Notes: generated by a model from the letters alone, not told the origin. Counted from the first letter of the stretch, positions 8,975 to 18,940 are shown. The stretch: DNA of 61,319 nt from an uncultured Pelagibacteraceae bacterium (GCA_902574525.1 CACGNQ010000004.1:1-61319), one strand, 5' to 3'. Made by a program: numbers and translations.

Positions 8975-9292
8975 TTACTGTCCTGGTGGCTTGTAACCAA
9001 TCTTACTTGCCTTAGTTGTTGCTTTAGTAAAGTCAATTGCCTCAAGTATTGTCATATTTTTAACAGCACCCGATGCTTCTACTACAAGTTTGATAGATGC
9101 AAAATCTTCAAAAGACTGCAACTCTGCAACTACAATAAAATCATATGAGCCTCTAACAATATCCATAGTATGAATCTTTCCACCTACAGCATTTGTTAAT
9201 TGTTCTACTACAGCTTTTCTATCACTTGAGGGATCTTTCATGAATCCTTGAAAAGCTTTTTCTGTATAATTTCCCATTATATATGCCTTCAT
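8975..9292 (-). CDS. GYD-domain protein
   Basis: 105-aa ferredoxin-fold protein with the GYD signature in RGSYDFIVVAE near residues 46-56. Biochemical function is unknown for the family. A distant relative lies at 28522-28845 in this window with GRFDVI at the same place. The start follows a good AAGGAGA-type ribosome site. It is convergent with DUF779, eight bases between stops, and stands downstream of the minus-strand DMT gene at 9361. Confidence 0.78.
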   Translation of the reverse strand: MKAYIMGNYTEKAFQGFMKDPSSDRKAVVEQLTNAVGGKIHTMDIVRGSYDFIVVAELQSFEDFASIKLVVEASGAVKNMTILEAIDFTKATTKASKIGYKPPGQ

Positions 9293-9360
9293 AAGTTTCT
9301 CCTTTTTTTAAAAAAAGTATCATATTTTTTTGAAATTTAAAAAATAAAAAATTTATAATT

Positions 9361-10212
9361 TTATTTCCTTGTAGAAAGAAATACCCCTAATGATGCAACT
9401 ATAAAACCAATAATATCAATTTTCATTAGTATCTCTCCTAAGAACAACCATGCCATTAATGCTGTTACCACTGGTATTAAGAAAAATAACGATACTGTTT
9501 TGCTAGCAGAATTTTTTTTTATTAAGTACATTAAAATAGAAAATGCTCCTAGGGATACAAGAAATACTTGATGGCTCATTGCTAACAAAAACTGTGTATT
9601 TATTTTTAAAAAAGGTTCTTTAAATATAAAAGTAATAATTATTAGATGAAACAGTACTGCACCAATAGCTTGATACATATTGTTTACAGACAAAGGTATA
9701 TTATTACTTATTCTCTTTTGCCATATTGTCGATGTAGTTATAGCCAGCAAAGCAATGACTGAGGCAATCACCCCTTCTATTGGTAAAGAAGATCCTATAT
9801 CAAAACCTAATACCATCACTGCTCCCGTAAAACCCAAAAAAACTCCCAACCATTGATTTAAAGAAACTTTTTCTTTTAAAAAATAACCAGCAAGTAAATT
9901 TGTTAATATTGGCTGCATAGTTACGATTAGTGCAGTTAAACTTGTCGGAAACCCTATAAATATTGAATAAAATACCCCACCCAAATAAAAACCATGAAAT
10001 AAGATACCGGTGCTTAAAGAATTAAATAAGTTTTTACGATTAACAATAATTTTTGCATTTTTATAAAGAGAGTAGATAAAAAAACAAATAGCTACTAAAA
10101 AAAATCTAAATGCGAGAGCTGAAAATGGATCACTATTTTGAACAATAGGTAGTGTAGTTATAAAAGCAGACGACCATAGAAGAATAAAAAGTAAGGGAAA
10201 AAACTTAGACAC
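9361..10212 (-). CDS. EamA/DMT-family transporter
   Basis: 283 aa, ten predicted transmembrane helices in two EamA halves, starting FFPLLFILLWSSAFITTLP. It begins with GTG. Inner-membrane exporter of unknown substrate. It is upstream of the GYD gene on the same strand, 68 bp apart, and divergent from the aldehyde dehydrogenase operon that starts at 10282. Confidence 0.88.
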   Translation of the reverse strand: MSKFFPLLFILLWSSAFITTLPIVQNSDPFSALAFRFFLVAICFFIYSLYKNAKIIVNRKNLFNSLSTGILFHGFYLGGVFYSIFIGFPTSLTALIVTMQPILTNLLAGYFLKEKVSLNQWLGVFLGFTGAVMVLGFDIGSSLPIEGVIASVIALLAITTSTIWQKRISNNIPLSVNNMYQAIGAVLFHLIIITFIFKEPFLKINTQFLLAMSHQVFLVSLGAFSILMYLIKKNSASKTVSLFFLIPVVTALMAWLFLGEILMKIDIIGFIVASLGVFLSTRK

Positions 10213-10281
10213 TTTATTTTATTGTTATTTATAGATATATTTATCTTTAATAGTTAATCAATTAATCATAAATTAAAAATT

Positions 10282-11724
10282 ATGTATAGCAAATTTGGAC
10301 AATTCATTGATGGTAAATGGCAAGAGTCTTCTGACAAACAAACTTATGAAGTAATTAATCCAGCTAATGAGGAAACAATAGGACATGCATCAAAAGCAAC
10401 CTCAAAAGATGTAAACAAAGCTCTTAAATCGTCTCAAAAAGGATTAGAGATTTGGAAGGATACACCGCCGTGGCAAAGATCTTATATAATAAGAAAAATT
10501 GCTGACAAGATGAGAGAAAAACAAGATGTGTTAGCAAAATGGATGACACTTGAAATGGGTAAGCCATTGGTTGAGGCAAAAGGTGAGGTTGGTGCAGCGG
10601 CAGATATCTTTGAATGGAATGCAGAGGAAACAAAAAGAATTTATGGTCAAACAGTAGAAAGTCGATTTAAAGATACTAGAGTTCATGTTTACTATCAACC
10701 AGTTGGAGTTGTTGCAGCTTTATCGCCTTGGAATTTTCCGTTAGTTTTATCATCAAGAAAAATTTCAACTGCACTTGCTGCTGGCTGTTCAGTAATAATT
10801 AAACCAGATGTTATAACTCCAGGTACTGTTATGGAATTAATAGATATTTGTAGAGAATGTGGAATTCCTCCAGGTGTTGTAAATTTACTCTCTGGAGATC
10901 CACCAAGTATTGCATCACAATTAATTTCATCCGATATAATTAAAAAAATTTCTATAACTGGCTCATCAAGAGTTGGAAAACTAATTTTGAAGCAAGCAGC
11001 AGACAAAGTTCAAAGAGTTACTATGGAATTAAGTGGACATTCTCCATTTATAGTTTTTGATGATGCAGATATTAAAAAAGCAACTGATATGGCCATTGCT
11101 GCTAAATTTAGGAATAATGGTCAAGTATGTATTTCTCCAAATAGATTTTATATTCAAGAAAATAAAAAAGATGAATTTTTAAATCTATTCATTGAAAAAA
11201 CAAAAAAATTAAAAATAGGTGATGGCATGGATCCTTCCGTTCAACTTGGACCTCTAACAACTAAAAAAAGATTAAATGAAGTAGAGGAATTAGTTGAAAC
11301 AACAAAGAAAGAAGGAGGAAAAGTTCTTCTAGGTGGCAAAAGACCAAAAGGATTTAATAAAGGATTTTATTATGAACCAACAATTTTTGATAATATTAAA
11401 GATGACTTTACAATTATGAAAGTTGAACCGTTCGGACCATTAGTTCCCATGTTGTCTTTTAAAACTTTTGATGAGGTTATTGAAAGAGCCAATAATCATG
11501 AATTAGGTTTATCAAGTTATATTTGTACTAACTCTATGGAAAAAGCACACAAAGCGTCAGAACTTATGGAAACAGGAACTGTAGCAGTTAATACACCTCA
11601 AGTTGCCTTAGCAGAAGCACCATTTGGTGGTATAAAACAAGCAGGTTATGGAAGAGAAGGCGGCTCTATGGCAATTAAAGATTATTTAAATGTAAAGTAT
11701 ACTCATCTCGGATTGAAAGGATAA
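10282..11724 (+). CDS. Aldehyde dehydrogenase family protein (GabD-like)
   Basis: 480 aa, normal ALDH length. Core segments are LSPWNFPLVLSSRK, TGSSRVGK, the general base in MELSGHSP (the usual LGG is SGH here) and the catalytic Cys in NNGQVCISPNRF. The sequence resembles NAD-dependent succinate-semialdehyde and related dehydrogenases, but the substrate is not certain. It is first in a tight plus-strand operon with a 41-aa membrane peptide, a fumarylacetoacetate-hydrolase-family enzyme, PEP carboxylase and a CcdA protein. Confidence 0.88.
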   Translation: MYSKFGQFIDGKWQESSDKQTYEVINPANEETIGHASKATSKDVNKALKSSQKGLEIWKDTPPWQRSYIIRKIADKMREKQDVLAKWMTLEMGKPLVEAKGEVGAAADIFEWNAEETKRIYGQTVESRFKDTRVHVYYQPVGVVAALSPWNFPLVLSSRKISTALAAGCSVIIKPDVITPGTVMELIDICRECGIPPGVVNLLSGDPPSIASQLISSDIIKKISITGSSRVGKLILKQAADKVQRVTMELSGHSPFIVFDDADIKKATDMAIAAKFRNNGQVCISPNRFYIQENKKDEFLNLFIEKTKKLKIGDGMDPSVQLGPLTTKKRLNEVEELVETTKKEGGKVLLGGKRPKGFNKGFYYEPTIFDNIKDDFTIMKVEPFGPLVPMLSFKTFDEVIERANNHELGLSSYICTNSMEKAHKASELMETGTVAVNTPQVALAEAPFGGIKQAGYGREGGSMAIKDYLNVKYTHLGLKG

Positions 11725-11850
11725 ATGGTAAAAGTTAAAAAAAAAGAGGTTAAAACAGCCGCAAAAGCTTTATCATCTTGGAAAAAAATGATGCCATTTT
11801 ATTATGGTGCGGTTTGGGTAATATTACTTTTAATTGTTTTTCTAAAATGA
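11725..11850 (+). CDS. Small single-pass membrane peptide (41 aa)
   Basis: The ATG at 11725 directly follows the aldehyde dehydrogenase stop. The frame has a basic N-terminal half (many Lys) and one hydrophobic helix from about residue 24 to 40 (PFYYGAVWVILLLIVFLK). The stop overlaps the next gene's ATG by four bases (ATGA), the usual sign of translational coupling in this DNA. I do not recognise a family. A short basic membrane peptide at this place is plausible as a real gene because it fills the space exactly. Confidence 0.6.
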   Translation: MVKVKKKEVKTAAKALSSWKKMMPFYYGAVWVILLLIVFLK

Positions 11851-12695
11851 AGCTTGCAAGAGTCGGAAATCCTGGACAGGAAAAACCAACTATAATCGAT
11901 AAAGATAACAATTATAGAGATCTATCTTCTGTAATTAAGGACTTTAATCCAGATAGTTTAAACTTTGATACTATAAATAAATTAAAAAATATTAATATTA
12001 ATGATCTAGTCACAATAGATAAAAACCATAGAATTGGTGCTTGCGTAAGTAATCCTTCAAAATTTATTGGTATAGGATTAAATTTTAAAGATCACGCTAT
12101 AGAACAAAACATGCCTATTCCAAAAGAACCTATCATATTTTCAAAGTTTACTAATAGCGTTTCAGGACCTAATGACGATATTGTTATACCAAAAAATTCT
12201 AATCATACTGACTGGGAAGTTGAATTAGGTTTTGTAATCGGAAAAAAATGTTCATACGTTAGTGAAAAGGATGCGATGAATTATGTTTTAGGTTTTTTTC
12301 TAGTTAATGATGTGAGTGAAAGAAACTTTCAAAAAAATAAAGGTGGTTCATGGGATAAAGGTAAAGGCTTCGATACTTTTGGTCCAATCGGACCTTACAT
12401 TGTAACCACAGATGAGATTGACGATGTACATAATTTAAATATGTATTTGGATGTTGATGGTGAAAGAATGCAAACGGGAAATACTAATCAAATGATATTT
12501 AATATTAGTCAATTAGTATCTTATATGAGCCACTGTATGACTTTATTCCCTGGAGATATATGTTGCACTGGAACACCACCAGGTGTTGGCGAAAATAGAA
12601 AACCATCTAAATTTTTATTGGGTAATGAAACTGTAAAACTTGGAATAGATAATTTAGGAGAACAGACACATAAAGTTGTCAACCACAATGCTTAA
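11847..12695 (+). CDS. Fumarylacetoacetate hydrolase-family protein
   Basis: 282 aa from the ATG at 11847 (MKLARVGNPG), the standard start for this family. A longer reading to 11778 would run through the small membrane gene and is rejected. FAH C-terminal domain features are GIGLNFKDHA, the metal-binding EVELGFVIG, NDVSERNFQ, and GTPPGVG. Members hydrolyse or decarboxylate 2-oxo/acylpyruvate-type compounds using a divalent metal. The neighbouring aldehyde dehydrogenase suggests a shared catabolic route, but the substrate is unknown. Confidence 0.88.
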   Translation: MKLARVGNPGQEKPTIIDKDNNYRDLSSVIKDFNPDSLNFDTINKLKNININDLVTIDKNHRIGACVSNPSKFIGIGLNFKDHAIEQNMPIPKEPIIFSKFTNSVSGPNDDIVIPKNSNHTDWEVELGFVIGKKCSYVSEKDAMNYVLGFFLVNDVSERNFQKNKGGSWDKGKGFDTFGPIGPYIVTTDEIDDVHNLNMYLDVDGERMQTGNTNQMIFNISQLVSYMSHCMTLFPGDICCTGTPPGVGENRKPSKFLLGNETVKLGIDNLGEQTHKVVNHNA

Positions 12696-15378
12696 AAGAG
12701 ACTTATACTATGAAGGAATTCCAACCAAGTCACAAAGAGACGATGTAAGATTTTTAGGAGATTTACTCGGCAGAGTAATAAGAAAACAAGAAGGTCAAAA
12801 TTTTTTTAACCTAGTAGAAAAAATTAGACTTCTTTCGAAAGCAAACGTTAGAAATATAAATAACAAAAAAAGATTCAAAATAATTATATCTGAAATAAAT
12901 AAGCTAAGCCCAGTTAATATATTTAAGTTATCAAGAGCATTTACGCATTTTATGAATTTTGTAAATTTAACAGAGACTTTAGACTCTTCTAGAAAATTAG
13001 ATGAATTTGAGAATTCAAACATAAAAAATGATAATAAATATATTTTTATAGAGGAAATTTTTGAGAAACTTTTTAAATCTAAAAAAATTTCAAAAAATAA
13101 AATTTATAATATTGCGAAAAATTTAAATATTGGAATTGTGTTAACAGCTCACCCAACTGAAGTTAAGAGAAGAACCCTAATTCAAAAATATCATAAAATT
13201 ACTGAGATTATGGAGCAAAGAGAATTATTAAAACATTATCCATCTAAAATTAAAATTTTAGAAAAAAAACTTTATGATGAATTTACAATTATTTGGAATA
13301 CTGATGACATAAAAAGATTTAGACCGAGCCCTACTGATGAAGCAAGATGGGGTTTGGCTGTAATTGAGGATAGTTTATGGGAAACAATTCCAAAAGTTTA
13401 TAGAAGACTTAATGGAATTTTCCTTAAGAATATGGGTAAAAATTTACCAAGAAACTTTAATCCCATTCAGTTTGGTTCTTGGATGGGAGGAGATAGGGAT
13501 GGTAATCCAAATGTAACTTCATCTATTACAAAGGAAGTTATTTTATTATCTCGATGGGAAGCAGCAAAATTATATGAAAAAGAGTTAACTAAGTTAATTA
13601 GGTCGTTTTCAATGGAAAAATGCTCAAGTCAAATCTTGAGAATTACGGGTAAAACATTTGAACCTTATAGAGTTTTTTTAAGGCCATTAAGAGATAAAAT
13701 CCGATTAACTCATAGGGCAATAGAAAATCATTTGGTAAGGCAAAAGCCACTTGATGAGAAGAAATTACTATCATCTAAAGAAGACATATTAAAACCTTTA
13801 AGAGTTGTAAGGGAATCTCTCGAGAAAAATCAAAATGAGAATATTGCTAGTGGGGATTTACTTGATTTAATGCGTAGAGCAAAATGTTTTGGAATTAATC
13901 TTGCAAAGTTAGATATAAGGCAAGAGTCATCTAGACATTCTCAATTATTAACCGAATTTATTAAAAAAAAATATAATAAAAACTACAATGAATGGACGGA
14001 AAAACAAAAGATCAGTTTTTTGTCTAAAGGATTAAAATCAAAAAAACAGTTAATTAAAAACTTTAAATTTAGAAATAAAGAAAATTCTGAGGTTTGGTCT
14101 ACTTTTAAGATTTTAGCTGAGCAACCAGAAGAATGTTTAGGTGCTTATGTTATATCAATGACATCATCTGCATCTGATATTCTAACAGTTTCATTTTTAC
14201 AAAAAGAAGCAAATATCAAAAAAAGATTGAGAGTAGTACCATTGTTTGAAACTTTGGATGATTTGAAAAATGCGAAATCGATAATGGAAAATTTATTTTC
14301 TCTTGGTTGGTATAGAAATTTAATTAAGAAAAATCATGAAATTATGATTGGTTATTCAGACTCAAGTAAAGATGCAGGAAAACTTTCAGCAAGCTGGCAT
14401 CAATATAAGTTACAAGAGGAAATTGTTCAGCTAGGAAAGAAGTATAAAATAAATCTTACATTTTTTCATGGTCGTGGAGGATCCGCGGGTAGAGGAGGTG
14501 GTCCCATTCAATCAACATTAAGATCACAACCAGCAGGTTCTGTTAATGGAAAAATTAGGATAACTGATCAAGGTGAAATGATACAACAAAAATATGGCTA
14601 CGAGCCATTAGCAAAATATAATTTATGTAGTTACATTGGTGCAGTAATGCAAGCAACTCTAAAACCACCACCTAAACCAAAAGAAAGTTGGAGAAGATTA
14701 ATTGAAGACATGACCAAAATATCAACAAAATCTTATAGGAAAAACATTAGAGAAAATTCGGATTTTATAAGATACTTTAAAACCGTAACGCCCCATGTCG
14801 CTCTTGGAAAACTATCAATTGGATCAAGACCTTCAAAAAGAAAAAATATTGATAATATAAAAGGTCTTAGAGCAATACCGTGGGTTTTTGCATGGACGCA
14901 AATTAGATTAATGTTACCAGCATGGCTTGGCACTGGTGATGCATTAAAATATTCTTCGGTTAAAAAGTTTAAATCTACCTTGGTTGATATGGAAAAAAAT
15001 TGGCCTTTTTTTAATTCAACAATGGATATATTGGACATGGTAATTTCAAAAGTTGATCCCGATATTTCAGAAATTTATGAAGATGGTTTAGCTGATAGTA
15101 AACTTAAAAATGTAGGCAAAAAATTAAGATTAGAATTTGATAATGTTCAAAAATTAAATAAATATATTACCCCAACTGATATTGCAAACCAGAGAAAAAA
15201 GTTTAGATCCTCAGTAATCGTTAGAAATATTTACACAGAGGTACTAAATATTTTACAAGCAGTTGTGATGAAAAAATTATCAAAAAAAGGTATTCCAAAA
15301 CAGCACAAGAAATATCTAGATGACTCTATGATGACCTCTATCGCGGGTATAGCAGCAGCGATGAAAAATTCAGGATAA
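12688..15378 (+). CDS. ppc: Phosphoenolpyruvate carboxylase
   Basis: 896 aa from the ATG at 12688, which overlaps the upstream gene by 8 bp. Full-length bacterial PEPC. Catalytic His155 lies in LTAHPTEVKRR, the second catalytic His594 in FHGRGGSAGRGGGP, with GYSDSSKDAG and the C-terminal IAGIAAAMKNSG. It carboxylates PEP to oxaloacetate, the anaplerotic supply to the TCA cycle. It lies inside a plus-strand operon and is followed one base later by the CcdA-type gene. Confidence 0.96.
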   Translation: MLKRDLYYEGIPTKSQRDDVRFLGDLLGRVIRKQEGQNFFNLVEKIRLLSKANVRNINNKKRFKIIISEINKLSPVNIFKLSRAFTHFMNFVNLTETLDSSRKLDEFENSNIKNDNKYIFIEEIFEKLFKSKKISKNKIYNIAKNLNIGIVLTAHPTEVKRRTLIQKYHKITEIMEQRELLKHYPSKIKILEKKLYDEFTIIWNTDDIKRFRPSPTDEARWGLAVIEDSLWETIPKVYRRLNGIFLKNMGKNLPRNFNPIQFGSWMGGDRDGNPNVTSSITKEVILLSRWEAAKLYEKELTKLIRSFSMEKCSSQILRITGKTFEPYRVFLRPLRDKIRLTHRAIENHLVRQKPLDEKKLLSSKEDILKPLRVVRESLEKNQNENIASGDLLDLMRRAKCFGINLAKLDIRQESSRHSQLLTEFIKKKYNKNYNEWTEKQKISFLSKGLKSKKQLIKNFKFRNKENSEVWSTFKILAEQPEECLGAYVISMTSSASDILTVSFLQKEANIKKRLRVVPLFETLDDLKNAKSIMENLFSLGWYRNLIKKNHEIMIGYSDSSKDAGKLSASWHQYKLQEEIVQLGKKYKINLTFFHGRGGSAGRGGGPIQSTLRSQPAGSVNGKIRITDQGEMIQQKYGYEPLAKYNLCSYIGAVMQATLKPPPKPKESWRRLIEDMTKISTKSYRKNIRENSDFIRYFKTVTPHVALGKLSIGSRPSKRKNIDNIKGLRAIPWVFAWTQIRLMLPAWLGTGDALKYSSVKKFKSTLVDMEKNWPFFNSTMDILDMVISKVDPDISEIYEDGLADSKLKNVGKKLRLEFDNVQKLNKYITPTDIANQRKKFRSSVIVRNIYTEVLNILQAVVMKKLSKKGIPKQHKKYLDDSMMTSIAGIAAAMKNSG

Positions 15379-15379
15379 A

Positions 15380-16087
15380 ATGACAGAACTATTTATTGCA
15401 TTTGGAGCAGGGTTAATAAGTTTTTTATCTCCTTGCGTTTTACCACTTATACCAGGCTATATTTCATATATATCAGGTTCCACTTTAGATGAATTGGTAA
15501 AGAATAAAAATGTAAACCTAACACCAATAATTTTATTTACTTTAGGTTTTTCAGTTGTCTTTATTATTTTTGGTGCATCTGCAACTTTTTTAGGAAAGAT
15601 TTTATTAAGTAATTCATTTCCACTTAGAATAATTGCAGGAGTTATAATAATCATTTTTTCTTTACATATTTTAGGAATATTAAATATCAGCTTCCTAAAT
15701 TATGAGAAAAGAATAGATGCAAATAAAAATAGTAATCTGTTTAGTTCTTTTTTAGTCGGGATGGCTTTTGCTTTTGGTTGGACACCCTGCATTGGTCCAA
15801 TATTAGGTTCAATTTTAATTTTAGCGTCAACAACTGAAAGTATTTATAAGGGAATACTTCTTCTTTCGTCTTATTCATTAGGGTTAGCAATACCATTTAT
15901 ATTCGCTGGTTATGCAACGCAAAAATTTCTTCTTATATCTAAAAATATAAAACAGAAAATGAATATAATTACAAAAACTGGTGGTGTACTTTTACTTATA
16001 ACTGGTGTGTTAATACTTACAAACAAACTACAAGTTTTAGGTTTCTATATTTTAGAATACATTCCAATATTGAGTAAAATTGGATAA
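15380..16087 (+). CDS. ccdA: CcdA/DsbD-type transmembrane thiol electron transporter
   Basis: 235 aa with six hydrophobic helices. The paired redox cysteines are C19 in LSPCVLPLIPGY and C137 in GWTPCIGPILG, the defining positions of CcdA. The protein carries reducing equivalents from cytoplasmic thioredoxin to periplasmic thiol proteins, for example for cytochrome c maturation. Its start one base after the ppc stop implies cotranscription. A functional link to PEP carboxylase is not evident. Confidence 0.9.
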   Translation: MTELFIAFGAGLISFLSPCVLPLIPGYISYISGSTLDELVKNKNVNLTPIILFTLGFSVVFIIFGASATFLGKILLSNSFPLRIIAGVIIIIFSLHILGILNISFLNYEKRIDANKNSNLFSSFLVGMAFAFGWTPCIGPILGSILILASTTESIYKGILLLSSYSLGLAIPFIFAGYATQKFLLISKNIKQKMNIITKTGGVLLLITGVLILTNKLQVLGFYILEYIPILSKIG

Positions 16088-16109
16088 ATTTTAGATATAT
16101 TTTGTTTAA

Positions 16110-16967
16110 CTATTTTTTCTGTTTTGTATAAACAATTAAAATCACCCCTATTAAAATTATAAAGCCTCCAAGATATAGTTCTGTTGTTGGTTTTTCTCCA
16201 AGAAGAAGTATTGCTGCTAATAAGCCAGTCAAAGGTATACCCATGGTGACAATGGGTAATACTTTATATAAAGGGTTATTTTTTAATACGTAATAAAAAC
16301 ACCCATACGTAACTGGTTGCATAAAAAATCCTAAATAAAACGCAATAGCCCAGCTATTAAAGTTTGCAGATTTAATATAATTTACTGTATTGCCATCAAG
16401 GATCGCAGATAAAAAAATTAATATTGGTCCTGAGAAAATAGCTAGCCACGCAACAAGTGTTAGTGGAGCTATCTCTTTACTTAAAGGTTTTACCAATACT
16501 TGTCCTAATGCCCAAATAGCAGATCCTAATATTGTAAGAAATATACCTAAAAATTTTCCTTCTAAATTTGGAGAGCCTGTTAAAATGTAAACTCCAACAA
16601 ATGCAATTGTAATTCCAATTAAACTTCTTATGGTAGGTTTTTCTTTAAGCATGAAGTAAGCAAATAAAACTCCAAATGGAACCTCTGTTTGAACCAGTAG
16701 TACAGCTGCAGAAGCATCGATTAAATTTAAACCGGTATAAGTAACGCTATACTGTAAAGTATTTGCAATTAAAGAAGCTATAAAAATTTGCTTAAGATAA
16801 CCTCTTGGAATTGGGAACCACCAAATTAAAATTGATGCCGCAAAAGTAAATCTTAAACCCATCAAAAGTATAGGTGGAAAATGTTCCATTGCTGGTTTAG
16901 CAATTACAAAACCAAAACCTAAAAAAATTGGAACTAGAGATGCAATTAAGGTATCTTTAAAAGTCAA
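16110..16967 (-). CDS. EamA/DMT-family transporter
   Basis: 285 aa, ten hydrophobic helices in two EamA repeats (first helix FKDTLIASLVPIFLGFGFVIAK-like region, ending with a lysine-rich KQKK tail). The start overlaps by four bases the stop of the upstream dioxygenase gene, so the pair is cotranscribed on the minus strand. The coupling to a gamma-butyrobetaine-hydroxylase-like enzyme might hint at a quaternary-amine-related substrate, but that is only context. Confidence 0.87.
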   Translation of the reverse strand: MTFKDTLIASLVPIFLGFGFVIAKPAMEHFPPILLMGLRFTFAASILIWWFPIPRGYLKQIFIASLIANTLQYSVTYTGLNLIDASAAVLLVQTEVPFGVLFAYFMLKEKPTIRSLIGITIAFVGVYILTGSPNLEGKFLGIFLTILGSAIWALGQVLVKPLSKEIAPLTLVAWLAIFSGPILIFLSAILDGNTVNYIKSANFNSWAIAFYLGFFMQPVTYGCFYYVLKNNPLYKVLPIVTMGIPLTGLLAAILLLGEKPTTELYLGGFIILIGVILIVYTKQKK

Positions 16968-18067
16968 AGATTAAATTTTCTTTTTAAGTGTCTTAATTTA
17001 CCCTCTGTACTATCGAAATCTAAATAACAACCTTGCAGAAATCTATTACCCTCATTTGCATCAAATTCTGTTCTACCATGTAATAATCTATAATTATCCA
17101 TCATTAAAAGATCTTTTGGCTGCAGTTTAAATTCAATTCTATATTTATCAGAATTATACATAGTAGATAATTTCTTTCTCGCTTTATAATATAAATCTAA
17201 TTCATTTTTTTCTAAAATCGGAACAAAATCTAATCTTGGACTAAATCTAACCTGTTTAAATTTATTATTTTCATCTAATTGTATTAATTCAGCCCAATGC
17301 TCTAAAACAACATCTTTGTCTATAAATTTAAATTTAACTTTAATTTTAGTTAGAATATCAAAGAATTCTGAATTTTCTTTTTTTAAATCTTCGGTCACAG
17401 TATATCCATCTACTAACGTTGAATGACCACCAGAAACTTCGTTGATAATGCAATGTAATAACTGAATACATGGTACAGGATTTCTATAAGGATTATCTGT
17501 ATGTGGTGCCAAGGCAAGAGATGTATAAGCTAAATCATTAGGACTTGGAATTGATTTAACATTAAAATGCTCACCAAAATTTGTTCGTCTTACACTTCCT
17601 ACTTTATTTGCAAATTTTACTAGGAAATTATCTTCAGTCGGTACATCTTCAATAATTACAAATCCATATTTATAAAAAGACAATAATAAATCATGCATTT
17701 CTTGTGTTTCAAAAAGATCATCAGAATACTTATATTTTTTAAAATCTTTAAAAGATGAATTCCATTTAATTTTTTCTATGCCATGAATGACTTCATCTTC
17801 TTTTGAAAATTCTTCAGCAATCTTTTCAATATTTAATTTAGAATTAACGCCATCATTGAAATCAATCTCTAATAAGTCATTATTAATTCGAGCACTTTTG
17901 ATTGCTATTTCAACATTTAATGAAGTTGGATCAAAAAGTCTTTGTTGTGTTTTTTTATCTAAGTATTTTTCACCATTGGCTCTTTCACGTAACCAAAATG
18001 GATGTATCTCTTGTACAGATGAGCCATTTTTATAGAAAATCTTGTTATTATTCAGTTCTATTTTCAT
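16964..18067 (-). CDS. Gamma-butyrobetaine hydroxylase-like 2-oxoglutarate/Fe(II) dioxygenase
   Basis: 367 aa with an N-terminal DUF971-like domain (residues about 1-95, HPFWLRERANG) and a C-terminal TauD/TfdA dioxygenase domain. Iron ligands are visible as His and Asp in APHTDNPYR and the distal His in LLHGRTEFD. Gamma-butyrobetaine hydroxylase makes carnitine, and relatives hydroxylate trimethyllysine. The N-terminal domain lacks the cysteines that bind zinc in the animal enzyme. The first Cys of the whole protein is in the dioxygenase domain. Substrate is therefore uncertain. Confidence 0.8.
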   Translation of the reverse strand: MKIELNNNKIFYKNGSSVQEIHPFWLRERANGEKYLDKKTQQRLFDPTSLNVEIAIKSARINNDLLEIDFNDGVNSKLNIEKIAEEFSKEDEVIHGIEKIKWNSSFKDFKKYKYSDDLFETQEMHDLLLSFYKYGFVIIEDVPTEDNFLVKFANKVGSVRRTNFGEHFNVKSIPSPNDLAYTSLALAPHTDNPYRNPVPCIQLLHCIINEVSGGHSTLVDGYTVTEDLKKENSEFFDILTKIKVKFKFIDKDVVLEHWAELIQLDENNKFKQVRFSPRLDFVPILEKNELDLYYKARKKLSTMYNSDKYRIEFKLQPKDLLMMDNYRLLHGRTEFDANEGNRFLQGCYLDFDSTEGKLRHLKRKFNL

Positions 18068-18133
18068 AGTATATTTGAGGATTATTTAAAATTTGTCTTT
18101 AATCAAGATAAATAAAATAGTAAGTGACTATTT

Positions 18134-18940
18134 ATGACAGAGATAAATTCAAAGAAAATTAAAGTATTTTCAAGCTTTTTAAACAGCTTAGCTAAGGACT
18201 TAACACGACTTTATTATAAGAAACTTAACAAGCCCTTTAAGGTAAATAATAAACTTAAGGGCAAAGGTTATGACCCGGTTACATCTGCGGATAAGGCATT
18301 TGAAAAATTTATAAGAGCTAAAATACAAAAGAAATTTCCGGATCATCAAATAATTGGAGAAGAATTTGGACACAAAAAGGTTAAAAGTGATTTCGCTTGG
18401 ATTATAGATCCAATAGATGGAACAAGATCTTTTGTAATAGGAAATCCAACTTGGAGCAATTTGATCTCATTAAATTATAAAGGAGATCCAATTGTAGGTT
18501 TGGCAAATTTTCCTAAATTAAAAAAATACTACTACAATGTTTCTAACAAAGTTGCCTATGTAGTTGATAATGGAAAAAAATCAAAATTAAGTATCAATAA
18601 AAAAGCAACATTTAAAAATATGAAAGTGTCTGCAGCTTTTCATGGATATTTATCATTAAATAAACAAAAGAAAATTCCAAAAATTTTAAAAATGATGCAG
18701 TTCCCTTGTTCTGATGCATTAAGTTATGCGCATTTTTGTGAAGGAAGATTAGATGTTGTTATTCAATGTATGAATAAAATCTGGGATATTCATCCATTAA
18801 TTCCAATAATTAAAGCCTCAGGTGGAATCGCTTCTACTTGGCATAATGAAAATGCAAATAAAGCTGGAAATGTTTTGATTTCTGCTAATAAATCCATACA
18901 TAAAAAAATGTTGAGGCTTTTAAAACCTGCACTAAAATAA
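18134..18940 (+). CDS. Inositol monophosphatase-family phosphatase (HisN-like)
   Basis: 268 aa. Metal-binding motifs of the family are in order: GEEFG near residue 76, IDPIDGTRSF near residue 94, and WDIHPLIPII near residue 217. The IMPase family hydrolyses phosphate monoesters with Mg2+. The sequence resembles the alphaproteobacterial HisN histidinol-phosphatase group, which would complete histidine synthesis, but inositol or nucleotide phosphatase roles cannot be excluded. It is divergent from the dioxygenase gene and followed six bases later by the putative autotransporter. Confidence 0.82.
   Translation: MTEINSKKIKVFSSFLNSLAKDLTRLYYKKLNKPFKVNNKLKGKGYDPVTSADKAFEKFIRAKIQKKFPDHQIIGEEFGHKKVKSDFAWIIDPIDGTRSFVIGNPTWSNLISLNYKGDPIVGLANFPKLKKYYYNVSNKVAYVVDNGKKSKLSINKKATFKNMKVSAAFHGYLSLNKQKKIPKILKMMQFPCSDALSYAHFCEGRLDVVIQCMNKIWDIHPLIPIIKASGGIASTWHNENANKAGNVLISANKSIHKKMLRLLKPALK

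Noticed and set aside
11778..11846. Upstream extension of the FAH-family gene
   Set aside because: It starts with a TTG, overlaps the 41-aa peptide gene, and the family begins at the ATG at 11847.
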